Shown: positions 16,752 to 25,530, numbered from the stretch's first letter. The stretch is 64,000 nt of DNA from Pseudovibrio sp. Tun.PSC04-5.I4 (GCF_900104145.1 NZ_FNLB01000006.1:517001-581000); one strand, 5' to 3'. Translations and numbers: made by a program. Notes: generated by a model not told the origin, from the sequence alone.

Positions 16752-16898
16752 TCAAAGCCCGAAGCAACCAGCTAATGCATTTAACAGCTTGTCGGAGAAA
16801 AGCAAATTACCATAGCGCATCCAAAGGAATGCGGAGGCAGTGATCAGTAGACCACCAAGAACAGCCGTACCAGCATATAAAACTGCATGATCTTTCAT
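16752..16898 (-). CDS. Small single-span membrane protein
   Basis: 48 residues from ATG 16898: MKDHAVLYAGTAVLGGLLIT, then ASAFLWMRYGNLLFSDKLLN and ALAGCFGL. One transmembrane helix is flanked by charged ends. The open frame continues 5' to 16937, but that segment lies inside the SCO gene's terminator hairpin, so the start at 16898 is more likely. Small proteins of this type sit beside tlyA/dxs in relatives. No function is known. Confidence 0.55.
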   Translation of the reverse strand: MKDHAVLYAGTAVLGGLLITASAFLWMRYGNLLFSDKLLNALAGCFGL

Positions 16899-16908
16899 AA
16901 GGTCTATC

Positions 16909-16940
16909 CAAAAAAGGGTGCCTGAAATCCCAGACACCCT
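16909..16940 (-). terminator. Rho-independent terminator of the SCO/PCu(A)C group
   Basis: On the minus strand an AGGGTG/CACCCT stem with a 14-base loop is followed by TTTTTT. It lies about 10 bases past the SCO stop codon and ends the copper-chaperone unit. Confidence 0.85.
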
Positions 16941-16949
16941 AAACTTAAC

Positions 16950-17552
16950 TTAGCTATCAAGCAACTTTCTGATTTTAGGAAGCGCTGTTTCCTCAGGTTC
17001 CTGATAGCTGATGGTTCCCACAAAATCCAAATCACCATTCAGCATGTAAACTGCTGCAGTGTGGTCCATGGTGTAATCACCGTCTTCAAGTGGAACTTTT
17101 CTCGCATATACGCGGTAGTCTTTAACGACTTTTTTCACTTGGTCGACAGAGCCAGTCAGTGGAATAAAGTGATCGCCGAATGCTGCCACGTAGTCCGCAA
17201 TGACATCTGGAGTATCGCGTTCTGGGTCAACACTTACAAAAACAAAATTCAGATCGTCTGCCTTAGGACCCAATTTCTCAATCCACCCCGACATATCGGA
17301 AAGAGTTGTCGGGCATACGTCAGGACAGTAGGTGAAGCCGAAAAACATCAAAGTCGGTTTTCCGTTTAGGTTCTTGTCCGTAAAGATCTGCCCCTTGCCA
17401 TCTACCAATTCAAATGGACCACCAATCTGGACAAGATTCCCTTGAGGGATGTCGTCCTGTGTCCATTTTGTTACTGTCACAGCGGAGACAGCAGCTACCA
17501 AAAGAGCAACCGCAGCCCAGGCTCCGTATCGAATTGTTTTTGCGACGTTCAT
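16950..17552 (-). CDS. SCO family copper chaperone (SenC/Sco1)
   Basis: A 200-residue thioredoxin-fold protein with an N-terminal membrane anchor (AWAAVALLVAAVSAVTVT). The copper site is complete: CxxxC in FGFTYCPDVCPTTLSDM and the distal histidine in YTMDHTAAVYML. Sco proteins deliver copper to the CuA centre of cytochrome c oxidase in the periplasm. The gene lies 30 bases downstream of the PCu(A)C gene in the same unit, which fits the shared role in oxidase assembly. Confidence 0.93.
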   Translation of the reverse strand: MNVAKTIRYGAWAAVALLVAAVSAVTVTKWTQDDIPQGNLVQIGGPFELVDGKGQIFTDKNLNGKPTLMFFGFTYCPDVCPTTLSDMSGWIEKLGPKADDLNFVFVSVDPERDTPDVIADYVAAFGDHFIPLTGSVDQVKKVVKDYRVYARKVPLEDGDYTMDHTAAVYMLNGDLDFVGTISYQEPEETALPKIRKLLDS

Positions 17553-17582
17553 TTTAATTTACCCGTGCACAGATAGCTTGAA

Positions 17583-18065
17583 TTAGTGTTTCATTTTACC
17601 GGACTTGGCACCCAGTTTCATAACCGGGAAGGTAACTTCAACAGGACCGGCTTTTTCAAACTCAAGAGTCACCTTGAGGTCTTCGCCCATTTTGAAAGCC
17701 TGATTCAGGCCTAGGAACATCACATGGTAGCTGCCTGGCTTCAGCTCAAGGGTTTCGCCAGCAGGAATAACAACGCCGTCTTCCAACTTGCGCATCTTCA
17801 TAACGCCGTCATTCATGGACATTTCATGAATTTCGGTGCGCTTAGCATAGCCAGAAACAGCACCAGTCAAGTGAGCATCCTCTGCACCATTGTTGGTGAT
17901 GGTCACAAATGCGCCGCCGCCTTTTGCTTTAGGTGGTGTTGCACGTGTCCATGCGTCTTTGATGGTCAGATCACCATGCTGAATGCTATGGGCAAAGGAT
18001 GCTGAACCGGAGAATGCAACGAGAGCAGCAGCAACGAAAAGAGCAGGTATTTTCATAGTTTTCAT
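17583..18065 (-). CDS. Copper chaperone PCu(A)C
   Basis: A 160-residue periplasmic protein with a signal peptide (ALFVAAALVAFSGSASFA). The Cu(I) site H(M)x10Mx21HxM appears in EIHEMSMNDGVMKMRKLED through LKPGSYHVMFLGL. It hands copper to Sco or directly to CuA of cytochrome oxidase. It pairs with the SCO gene downstream and with a Cys-rich DUF2946-like gene upstream. Confidence 0.93.
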   Translation of the reverse strand: MKTMKIPALFVAAALVAFSGSASFAHSIQHGDLTIKDAWTRATPPKAKGGGAFVTITNNGAEDAHLTGAVSGYAKRTEIHEMSMNDGVMKMRKLEDGVVIPAGETLELKPGSYHVMFLGLNQAFKMGEDLKVTLEFEKAGPVEVTFPVMKLGAKSGKMKH

Positions 18066-18144
18066 CCAAGAAATTACACCCTACCTCAAGTATGCGGGCA
18101 GGGGAGATCAGTCAAATCAGGTTTTAAGTAGGATTGGGGTAAAA

Positions 18145-18558
18145 CTAGACGACTGGTGGGGCTCGGATGAGGAAATTTCGACCACGGAGGCTTTGTATAT
18201 TTCCACGAACACTTTCAAGGGAGAGAGAACCAGCGACCACAAGGGTGGGATTTTGCCAGTTCTCAGGTTCGAACGATAAATACGTAGCCTGTTTGGACGT
18301 ATGCGGGCACATGTACGTGCAATCGCAGCCTATTCCCAACGGATTTTGAGTGTGAGTAGAGCCTTCGATCTTTGCAATCTGCGAGCCGCCCGAAGGGGCG
18401 CAGAGTTGCATGAGGCTTGCAGCTGTAGGATCAGCTGATGCAGCGGAAAGGCTCAGGGCGAGCAGAAACACACGCGCCAGCATCGCAATGCTGGCGAGAT
18501 AGACGAGTGGATACCGTTCCGCCCGTAAAATCCCAAGTGTATTCGTACGCTTGACCAT
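18145..18558 (-). CDS. DUF2946-like small membrane/secreted protein
   Basis: 137 residues. One hydrophobic helix (YLASIAMLARVFLLALSLSAASA) is followed by a Cys-rich stretch (LCAPSGG, GIGCDCTYMCPH) and the terminal NFLIRAPPVV. The closing R-A-P-P and the cysteines recall the copper-linked DUF2946 family, although the match is loose. It lies upstream of the PCu(A)C and SCO genes on the same strand, which supports a role with copper. Confidence 0.6.
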   Translation of the reverse strand: MVKRTNTLGILRAERYPLVYLASIAMLARVFLLALSLSAASADPTAASLMQLCAPSGGSQIAKIEGSTHTQNPLGIGCDCTYMCPHTSKQATYLSFEPENWQNPTLVVAGSLSLESVRGNIQSLRGRNFLIRAPPVV

Positions 18559-18609
18559 AAGGTTCTTCTTAGTTGCAAAGGTCCAATGTGTCTACTGCTT
18601 ACAGGATTG

Positions 18610-19983
18610 TTACTCAGTCTTATCCTGCTTCTCACTAATTATAAGCGGACTCTCTTCCTCATCATTGCGATTTGGCAAATCACCCACCTCTTCTGAGGCC
18701 ATTCCTTCTACGGGCTCGTAGGCCGGGAACTCTTCAGGCGGAATAACGTACGGATCTTCCATATCTAGTGGATCCGGCGTTAAGACTGCGCCCATGTTGG
18801 ACGTCGCACCGTATTCGAAATCTGTTTTTTCCAGATCTTCATCAGCAGGACGGATAAACAGACGGCTGACAACGAAGAGCGCCAGCGCCACCTCCACAAT
18901 GGCGACCCAGGCAAATAGTCCGTTTGGTCCAATGCTGAACATCAACCCAGCAGCAAGGGTCGGGCCGATCATTGAGCCGATTCCATTCGACATCAAAACA
19001 CCGGAAGATGTTTCAACGTAATCTTCAGGTTCCACATAATCGAAGGCGTGTGCCGCGACAATTGCATAGGTTGGCTGACTGGCCATTCCCAACACGATGA
19101 AGATACTGAACGTGGTCCAGAAATTTCCGGTTTCCAGCAAGAACATCAGGATGGCAGCAAGGGCCGCGCAAATACCCAAAAGGAGAATGATGAAACGCCG
19201 GTCAACGCGGTCTGACAGGCGGCCAATAGGCCACTGCGTAACCGCGCCGCCCAAAACAATGGCCGCCGCAAAATAGGCGGCCTCATTAATGCTGTAGCCA
19301 ACTTGCGTGGCATATAGGGGAGCCAGTGCCCAAAGGGAACTGTTGGCAAGACCAATCAGCAAACAGCCAATCAACGCCACTGCAGATGTTTGGTAGAGCC
19401 GGACTGGCCTGAAACGCACCAGCGTAATTGGAGCGGGTTGCGCTGCATGGGTTAGGACAACAGGCACAACCGCCACACTCACAAAGATAGAGGCAATCGC
19501 GAAGGGAACGAATGTGGTGATCTCGAAGCCGACAACCATCAGCTGGCCGCTCATCGTCGCAGCAAGATAGCAAATAATGTAGAGTGACATCACAGTGCCG
19601 CGGTTGTCGTTGGTGGCGCGATCGTTCAGCCAGCTTTCTACTGTGAGGTTGATGCCGGCAAAACAAACCCCTGTAATCGCACGGAAAAGGGCCCATGCGA
19701 TAGGGTCGATCATAATCGGGTGCAACAATGCAGCGCCCGACATGAGCGAAACCAAGGCGGCAAACGCCCGAATGTGCCCAGCTCGTAAAATGAGATAGGG
19801 CCCGAAGAAGCAGCCAATTACGAAACCGACATAAAAACTCGACGAAATGAGACCGATCTGGAGGTCACCAAACCCAGCCAAACCCGCTCTGAGGGGGATG
19901 ATCGTCGAAGAAAGTCCGTGCCCGGCCAATAGCAGGACTGTGGACAGCATCAAGGACGCAAAGGTTGCAAGCAGCAGGATCAT
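18610..19983 (-). CDS. MFS transporter (12 TM)
   Basis: 457 residues from ATG 19983 (a TTG five codons earlier is possible). Twelve hydrophobic segments are present, with the MFS A-motif-like GPYLILRAGH and GRLSDRVDRR between helices 2-3 and 8-9. A 75-residue acidic C-terminal tail (DPYVIPPEEFPAYEPVEG...) is predicted disordered and cytoplasmic. The sequence resembles YcaD/UMF2-type exporters. The substrate is unknown, and it stands alone. Confidence 0.85.
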   Translation of the reverse strand: MILLLATFASLMLSTVLLLAGHGLSSTIIPLRAGLAGFGDLQIGLISSSFYVGFVIGCFFGPYLILRAGHIRAFAALVSLMSGAALLHPIMIDPIAWALFRAITGVCFAGINLTVESWLNDRATNDNRGTVMSLYIICYLAATMSGQLMVVGFEITTFVPFAIASIFVSVAVVPVVLTHAAQPAPITLVRFRPVRLYQTSAVALIGCLLIGLANSSLWALAPLYATQVGYSINEAAYFAAAIVLGGAVTQWPIGRLSDRVDRRFIILLLGICAALAAILMFLLETGNFWTTFSIFIVLGMASQPTYAIVAAHAFDYVEPEDYVETSSGVLMSNGIGSMIGPTLAAGLMFSIGPNGLFAWVAIVEVALALFVVSRLFIRPADEDLEKTDFEYGATSNMGAVLTPDPLDMEDPYVIPPEEFPAYEPVEGMASEEVGDLPNRNDEEESPLIISEKQDKTE

Positions 19984-20111
19984 GCGCGTACCAGCCAACG
20001 AAGTAAAACTGGCCTCACACTACATATCATTTGCAAAAATAAAACAGGAGAAGCAGCGAAAGCTGCCCTTCCGGTAGTTTTTTGCGGAGTTATGAATACA
20101 ACTGCGGAACG

Positions 20112-22013
20112 CTAAATAAGCCTTAACGGCAAATCCGTAGCTTTACCAATGGCCTCAAAAACTCGATGAACTATGCCATCTGCATCTAGCATAGCATTTT
20201 TGTACATCAACTCCGGTTTTGCATGATCTTGGAAAACGTCGGGTAAGATCATGCTGCGGATCTTAAGAGAGCCATCCAGCAATCCGTTGTCAGAAAGGAA
20301 TTGCAGAACCTGACTGCCAAACCCGCCGATAGAGCCTTCCTCAACGGTAATAAGGACATCATGTTCCTTAGCCAGACGGCCAATCATGTCAGTATCCAAA
20401 GGCTTCGCAAAGCGGGCATCTGCAACCGTGGTCGAAAGGCCAGCGGCATCAAGAATATCAGCTGCTTTCAAAGCTTCCTGCAAGCGTCCACCGAAGGAGA
20501 GCAGGGCGATACGAGAGCCTTCTTTAACAATGCGGCCCTTGCCGATTTCGAGCGGAACGCCTTCTTCCGGTAGGTCGATGCCGATGCCTTCGCCGCGTGG
20601 GTAACGGAACGCAATCGGGCCTTCATCATAAGCCGCGGCGGTTGAAACCATATGCACCAGCTCAGCCTCATCACCCGGAGACATAACCACCATGCCCGGA
20701 AGGCAGGAGAGGAATGCGGTATCGAACGAGCCTGCATGTGTTGCGCCATCAGCACCAACAAGGCCAGCACGGTCAATCGGGAAACGGACTGGCAGCTTTT
20801 GGATCGCCACATCATGCACAACCTGATCGTATCCGCGCTGAAGGAACGTGGAATAGATCGCGCAAAATGGCTTGAAGCCTTCAGAGGCAAGTCCGGCAGA
20901 AAAAGTCACAGCGTGCTGCTCTGCAATGCCAACGTCAAACATGCGTGTAGGATGAACTTTCTCGAAGACATCAAGGCCTGTACCATCCGGCATAGCCGCA
21001 GTAATGCCGACGATCTTCTCATCCTTATTCGCTTCCGCAATCAGTGCATTGGCAAAGACGCGCGTGAATGCGGGTGCATTCGGCTTTGGCTTGGACTGTT
21101 CGCCTGTGACAACATCAAACTTGGCAACTGCATGATACTTGTTGCTGGCGTTTTCTGCTGGCAGGTAGCCTTTGCCCTTCTGTGTCACCACATGAACAAG
21201 GATCGGCCCCTCTTTTGCATCCCGAACGTTTTTCAACACAGGAAGCAGGTGGTCCAGATTGTGTCCATCTACCGGGCCAACATAGTAAAAGCCTAGCTCT
21301 TCAAACAGTGTGCCACCAGTAAAGAAACTGCGGGCAAATTCTTCTGCCTGCGCTGCTTTTTCCTGCAATGGTTTAGGAAGCGCACTGGCAACTTGCTTTG
21401 CTGCTTCTCTAAAGCCTTTGTAGGTCTTGCCGGAAACAAGGCGAGCCAGACTTGCTGAAAGCGCACCTACAGGTGGTGCAATGGACATATCGTTATCGTT
21501 GAGAATGACAATAAGCCGAGAATTCAACGCACCGGCGTTGTTCATAGCTTCATAAGCCATACCAGCAGACATCGCGCCATCGCCGATAACGGCAATTACG
21601 TTGTTGTCACCGCCAGCGAGATCGCGGGCTACAGCCATGCCAAGGCCTGCGGAAATTGATGTGGAGGAATGTCCGGCACCAAATGGGTCGTATTCGCTCT
21701 CGGTCCGTTTGGTGAAGCCGCTCAAGCCACCGCCTTGACGCAAGCTGCGGATTCGATCAGCACGGCCAGTGAGAATCTTGTGCGGATAACATTGGTGACC
21801 AACATCCCAGATCAGACGATCTTCAGGAGTGTTAAAAACGTGGTGAAGCGCGACAGTCAGTTCGACGACGCCGAGACCGGCTCCTAAATGCCCTCCCGTG
21901 ACAGAAACAGCTTCCACCATCTCCTCTCGCAATTCTGCAGCAACTTGCTGAAGGCGGTCTTCAGGGACCTTTTTGAGATCAGACGGATTACGAATTTGAT
22001 CAAGCAGGGACAT
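20112..22013 (-). CDS. dxs: 1-deoxy-D-xylulose-5-phosphate synthase
   Basis: A 633-residue thiamine-diphosphate enzyme for the first step of the MEP isoprenoid pathway. The ThDP site is VIAVIGDGAMSAGMAYEAMNNAG, the substrate pocket includes GHNLDHL, and the transketolase halves are complete with FDVGIAEQHAVTFSAGLA and DRAGLVGADGATHAGSFDTAF. The ATG at 22013 has an AAGAAG site. It belongs to the HDAC-xseB-dxs-tlyA set typical of the group but is separated from xseB by a 700-base spacer. Confidence 0.97.
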   Translation of the reverse strand: MSLLDQIRNPSDLKKVPEDRLQQVAAELREEMVEAVSVTGGHLGAGLGVVELTVALHHVFNTPEDRLIWDVGHQCYPHKILTGRADRIRSLRQGGGLSGFTKRTESEYDPFGAGHSSTSISAGLGMAVARDLAGGDNNVIAVIGDGAMSAGMAYEAMNNAGALNSRLIVILNDNDMSIAPPVGALSASLARLVSGKTYKGFREAAKQVASALPKPLQEKAAQAEEFARSFFTGGTLFEELGFYYVGPVDGHNLDHLLPVLKNVRDAKEGPILVHVVTQKGKGYLPAENASNKYHAVAKFDVVTGEQSKPKPNAPAFTRVFANALIAEANKDEKIVGITAAMPDGTGLDVFEKVHPTRMFDVGIAEQHAVTFSAGLASEGFKPFCAIYSTFLQRGYDQVVHDVAIQKLPVRFPIDRAGLVGADGATHAGSFDTAFLSCLPGMVVMSPGDEAELVHMVSTAAAYDEGPIAFRYPRGEGIGIDLPEEGVPLEIGKGRIVKEGSRIALLSFGGRLQEALKAADILDAAGLSTTVADARFAKPLDTDMIGRLAKEHDVLITVEEGSIGGFGSQVLQFLSDNGLLDGSLKIRSMILPDVFQDHAKPELMYKNAMLDADGIVHRVFEAIGKATDLPLRLI

Positions 22014-22274
22014 CTGGGTCTTCTTAAGTCTATTGACTATGTGGCAGCTTTATACGGATCCATCCGAGTATGGCAAGTGAACCAAATTCGGACCAATGCG
22101 ACGTTCTTCCGTAGTTGGTCACGATTATAGCAACGTTGCTCTAGGCGCAATTACCTGCCACCAATAATTAATTGTTTATGCTAAGGCCATTTGCCTAATG
22201 TAGAGCGCAAATCTTTTGTCATTAGGGGAAGAGGGCGTATTTTTTTTCATTTACGTGCATTAATTACTGTTTTG

Positions 22275-22290
22275 TCACCCCATGGGGTGA
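22275..22290. repeat. Perfect 16-base palindrome TCACCCCATGGGGTGA
   Basis: TCACCCC-AT-GGGGTGA reads the same on both strands. It is 70 bases upstream of a strong plus-strand terminator. It could be an operator for a dimeric regulator or the first hairpin of the candidate RNA. Confidence 0.5.
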
Positions 22291-22296
22291 TGCAAT

Positions 22297-22391
22297 CTGC
22301 GACGAAACGTCCTATGTCGAGTGTGTGGTCGATGGGGCCACGTGCACAGTGATCGACTTGGGACTACGGTTTTCGTAGTCCCCTTTTTTTT
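22297..22391 (+). ncRNA. Candidate small RNA with strong terminator
   Basis: The 3' end is a perfect 9-bp stem (GGGACTACG/CGTAGTCCC, loop GTTTT) followed by eight T. No plus-strand coding gene lies upstream, because dxs and xseB are both on the minus strand. Upstream, GTCGAT and ATCGAC can pair around 22327-22356. These are the signs of a free-standing structured transcript. The 5' end is not determined. Confidence 0.5.
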
Positions 22392-22677
22392 GTCTAATCC
22401 AATATCATTGGATGAGTGAAGAATATTTTCTGATTTAAACTAGACCACGTAACCAGTAATACGATTAACCAGCGCGTTTGTAGTCTCTGTCACCAAAGTA
22501 TATTCAGTGAAATATCTCAGCTTAAGTATTATGTGTCGGAGAACTTATTTTCGGCGACAGGAAACACTGGTTGTTCTATCCAAGAGATTGCTACTGGCAT
22601 AACTTAGCAGGCTAAGAAATTAGAGATCACGAATTGTTTATTTTGGAAGTAGAACAGTGCTGTTCGCAAAGCCGAGC

Positions 22678-22702
22678 CCAAAACCCCGCAAAGTGCGGGG
22701 TC
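22678..22702 (-). terminator. Rho-independent terminator of xseB
   Basis: On the minus strand an ACCCCGC/GCGGGGT stem is followed by TTTTGGG, 30 bases past the xseB stop. Confidence 0.75.
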
Positions 22703-22731
22703 TGTTGAAAAATATCGAATGCTGAACAGCG

Positions 22732-22980
22732 TTAGTCGCCTAATGGTTCGGTCGCAACCGCAGCACCAGCGGAATTCATTTGGATTTTTTCTACTTTTTC
22801 TTCGGCTGCTTTGAGCAAGCCATCACATTTTTCACGCAATGCTTCACCGCGAGAGTAGAGTTCAATGCTCTTCTCTAACGGAACGTTACCTTGCTCCAGA
22901 TTTCGAACAATGGTTTCCAGCTCAGCGAGGGCCTGCTCAAAGGATAAGGTTTCAATGGAACCGGTTGCTTCTTCTGTCAC
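22732..22980 (-). CDS. xseB: Exodeoxyribonuclease VII small subunit
   Basis: 82 residues with the family core LSFEQALAELETIVRNLEQGNVPLEKSIELYSRGEALREKCDGLLKAAEEKVEKI. XseB pairs with XseA to degrade single-stranded DNA from both ends. The start is likely GTG 22980, placed seven bases after GAGGA; a TTG one codon upstream is possible. The partner xseA is not in the window. It probably shares a transcript with the upstream deacetylase gene, 41 bases away. Confidence 0.93.
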   Translation of the reverse strand: MTEEATGSIETLSFEQALAELETIVRNLEQGNVPLEKSIELYSRGEALREKCDGLLKAAEEKVEKIQMNSAGAAVATEPLGD

Positions 22981-23021
22981 CAAAACGTCCTCATTCGATT
23001 GGGAGCAACAACACTCCCCGA

Positions 23022-23951
23022 TTAGTAATCCATCAATGTCATTACATGAGCCGCCGCTGATCGCGCAAGACCTTCCAGATCATACCCACCTTCTAATAGG
23101 GAAACAACACGGCCTTCACAGCAACCATCAGCAATCTCAATGAGCTTACTGGTCGCCCAGGCAAAATCCAGTTCCGTCAAACGAAGACCGCCCAACGGAT
23201 CGCGTTCATGAGCATCAAACCCGGCTGAAATAATGATCAGATCGGGCGAGAAAGCGCGAATACGCGGCAAAATAACATAATCCAGAGCCTCTCTGAATTG
23301 GGTACCATCATCGCCTGCACTCAGCGGCGCGTTGACAATAGTGTTATGTTCACCGGTCTCATTCATCGCGCCAGTACCGGGAAAAAGGGGCATCTGGTGC
23401 GTGGATGTGTACATCACAGTTGGATCGTTCCAGAATATTTCCTGTGTACCATTGCCGTGGTGGACGTCGAAATCCATAATCGCGACGCGCTCAACACCAT
23501 AAACATCCTGCGCATAGCGGGCAGCGATTGCAGCGTTGTTGAAGAGACAAAAGCCCGAGGTTACAGCTGTCTCAGCATGGTGTCCGGGGGGGCGACATGC
23601 TGCAAAGGCGTTGGAAACCCGTTTGCCCATCACCTCATCAACGCAGCGCGTGGCCCCGCCAACCGCGCGCATGGCAGCTTCCCAACTGCCCGGCGAAAGG
23701 TTCGTGTCCAGCGCAAACTCGACCAGACCTTCCTCAGGATTCATGTTGTGGATGGAATTGATGTAATCAGAGCTGTGCACACGAGCAATATCCAGAAACG
23801 TACCAAATGGTGCAATGTCACGATCAAGCATAAAGAAACGCTCGTTCTCCAACATGCGATCAATCGCCCGCAAACGGTCAGGCCGTTCTGGATGGCCTAG
23901 AGGGGTCAAATGATTTAAAAAAGCCTGATGGTGCAGCAGCAATGTACTCAA
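23022..23951 (-). CDS. Histone deacetylase-like family protein
   Basis: 309 residues of the arginase/deacetylase fold. Zn and substrate motifs are HPERPDRLRAID, RPPGHHAE, VERVAIMDFDVHHGNGTQEIF and SAGFDAHERDPLG. These bacterial HDAC homologues act as acetylpolyamine or acetoin deacetylases in vivo. The start chosen is TTG 23951, giving the normal family N-terminus (LSTLLLHHQAFLNHLTPLGHPERPDR). The open frame continues to 24086 and would add 45 hydrophobic residues not usual for the family. A TATAAT lies 6 bases upstream of the TTG. It is in a probable operon with xseB. Confidence 0.85.
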   Translation of the reverse strand: MSTLLLHHQAFLNHLTPLGHPERPDRLRAIDRMLENERFFMLDRDIAPFGTFLDIARVHSSDYINSIHNMNPEEGLVEFALDTNLSPGSWEAAMRAVGGATRCVDEVMGKRVSNAFAACRPPGHHAETAVTSGFCLFNNAAIAARYAQDVYGVERVAIMDFDVHHGNGTQEIFWNDPTVMYTSTHQMPLFPGTGAMNETGEHNTIVNAPLSAGDDGTQFREALDYVILPRIRAFSPDLIIISAGFDAHERDPLGGLRLTELDFAWATSKLIEIADGCCEGRVVSLLEGGYDLEGLARSAAAHVMTLMDY

Positions 23952-24540
23952 AATATTATACCCGTAAATGATGAAGCTGGCACATGACAGGCCGCCAAAT
24001 AGGCGGAAATATGCGTCAAACTTCAACCCAATGAGAAACAGGGCGAAACTAACCATAGGACTCCACAATGGAGAGCGGTCTGTCAATCGTTCAACCGGTG
24101 AGTTTGCCTTGGCAATTGGGATTAGGCAGGGATCTGGAATACGAAACCAGGCCTTTAAGAACTGAGAAAAATCACCATGTGTCCGGACAAGAAAAATCCG
24201 GAGTGCGCGACTAGCGCGCTACCCCGGATAAAGGTGCGAGCAAACTATGTTGCTCGGGGGGAGGTCCGCTGCATCTCTATGAAATACATGAGTGTTATAC
24301 TGAGCTAATGCGTTAAGTTTGCACGCATATTTTTCGCCGAACCCTTAGATTAGTATTGGGTAAAACGCGGCGCTATGCTGCTCTAACTTCAAGGTGTTGC
24401 ATAAATACAATAAATACTTGAATAAACCCAAAGTATTCAGGGGGAGTTATCCTGTGTTCTGAAATGGTTGTTTCAAGATATTCGAGATGACTTATGATTA
24501 TTCTTTGAAGTTAGGCGGCTAAACTTCAAGAAATAGCTGT
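23952..24540. other. Intergenic region with candidate minus-strand small RNA
   Basis: Apart from a candidate small RNA (24189-24285) this region holds nothing I recognise. An ORF extending the HDAC gene to 24086 is probably not translated. The stretch 24300-24540 is AT-rich; TAA/TTAA-like elements there do not match a named site. Confidence 0.55.
24189..24285 (-). ncRNA. Candidate small RNA with CCTCCCCCC motif
   Basis: On the minus strand, reading from 24285 down, GCGGACCTCCCCCCG (24256-24264 hold the C-rich core) is followed by a hairpin (CGAGCAA/TTGCTCG) and an Rho-independent terminator (ATCCGG.../...CCGGAT at 24196-24229, then TTTTTC). The CCTCCCCCC sequence is complementary to a Shine-Dalgarno, as in the alphaproteobacterial small RNAs of the alpha-r14/CcsR kind. 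TATAAC near 24290 may be the -10. No protein gene lies upstream on this strand that needs this terminator. Confidence 0.55.
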
Positions 24541-25530
24541 TTAGCCTCGCGGTGCTGCTGCTCTTTCAAGCCGATCATTGATGGCTTCACCAAGTCCATG
24601 AAAAGGAATTGGCATGACTGCAATTTTACCGTCTACGCCCAAATCTGCTTCACGTAATGCCGTAAACAGGCGTGCTGCAGCCTCTGTCAAGTCTCCTGAT
24701 TCGCTCAAATGCACCAATCGGGAAGCTTGATCTGACCCTTCAGGCAGGGTGCTGCCAAAGGTAATGAGGGATTCCCCTGCATCCACACTTTGTGCATTCA
24801 GGCGAATATGAGAGTTTGGTGCATAGTGAGAGGTCAGCATACCCGGAGCTGGTGGGGCGCTGTCATCAGTTCCAGCGCGAGCCAAAGGTTCACCGAGAAC
24901 CGCTTCAATTGCTTCGCGGGAAAGTCCGCCGGGTCGAAGCAGCGTAGGGCGCTCACCCAAAAGAGAAATAATGGTTGATTCAACGCCAACCGGTGTCGCA
25001 CCCGAGTCGATGATATATGACAAGTGAACTTTAAGATCGTTGATAACATCATCTGCCGTTGTACCGCTGATACGACCAGACAAATTGGCAGAGGGCGCGG
25101 CAAGAGGCAGTCCTGTTGCCCTGCAAAGCGCCTGCATAACTTGGGAACGTGGTACGCGCAAAGCGATGCTCTCAAGACCTGCGGTAGCCAGATCAGAGAC
25201 TGGGCTGGTTACGCGCTTAGGCAACACAAGAGTGAGTGGCCCGGGCCAGAAGGCGTTTGCAAGCTTCAAAGCTCTGTCATCAAATAAAGCGTGGATTTGT
25301 GCGGCTTCTAAGCAATCCACATGCGAGATTAGCGGGTTGAAGCTTGGACGTCCCTTGGCCTCATATATGCTGGCACAGGCTGTGCCGCTGGTTGCATTCG
25401 CTGCAAGCCCATAAACTGTCTCGGTCGGTATGGCGACGAGCTTGCCATCACGCAGTGCATTGCAAATCTCTTGAAAAATTTGCATGTCTTCTAACTGCGT
25501 CTCTGATGGGTCCAGCCTCCAGCGTTTCAT
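24541..25530 (-). CDS. L-threonylcarbamoyladenylate synthase (Sua5 type)
   Basis: A 329-residue Sua5 that makes threonylcarbamoyl-AMP from threonine, bicarbonate and ATP for tRNA t6A modification. The YrdC domain is in the first 210 residues, with PTETVYGLAANA, YEAKGRPSFNPL (the K-x-R motif) and GLPLAAPSANLSGRISGT. The extra C-terminal Sua5 domain (about 100 residues, LTSHYAPNSHI...) is present, so it is the long form rather than TsaC. ATG 25530 has AAAGG just upstream, making the 32 extra residues of the longer frame unlikely. Confidence 0.93.
   Translation of the reverse strand: MKRWRLDPSETQLEDMQIFQEICNALRDGKLVAIPTETVYGLAANATSGTACASIYEAKGRPSFNPLISHVDCLEAAQIHALFDDRALKLANAFWPGPLTLVLPKRVTSPVSDLATAGLESIALRVPRSQVMQALCRATGLPLAAPSANLSGRISGTTADDVINDLKVHLSYIIDSGATPVGVESTIISLLGERPTLLRPGGLSREAIEAVLGEPLARAGTDDSAPPAPGMLTSHYAPNSHIRLNAQSVDAGESLITFGSTLPEGSDQASRLVHLSESGDLTEAAARLFTALREADLGVDGKIAVMPIPFHGLGEAINDRLERAAAPRG

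Larger units (their letters stand above)
22014..22731. other. Long intergenic region between dxs and xseB with candidate small RNA
   Basis: This 718-base stretch holds no convincing protein gene. It contains a perfect 16-base palindrome (22275-22290), a candidate plus-strand small RNA ending in a strong terminator (22360-22391), and the xseB terminator (22678-22702). The rest is AT-rich with no recognised element. Confidence 0.7.
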
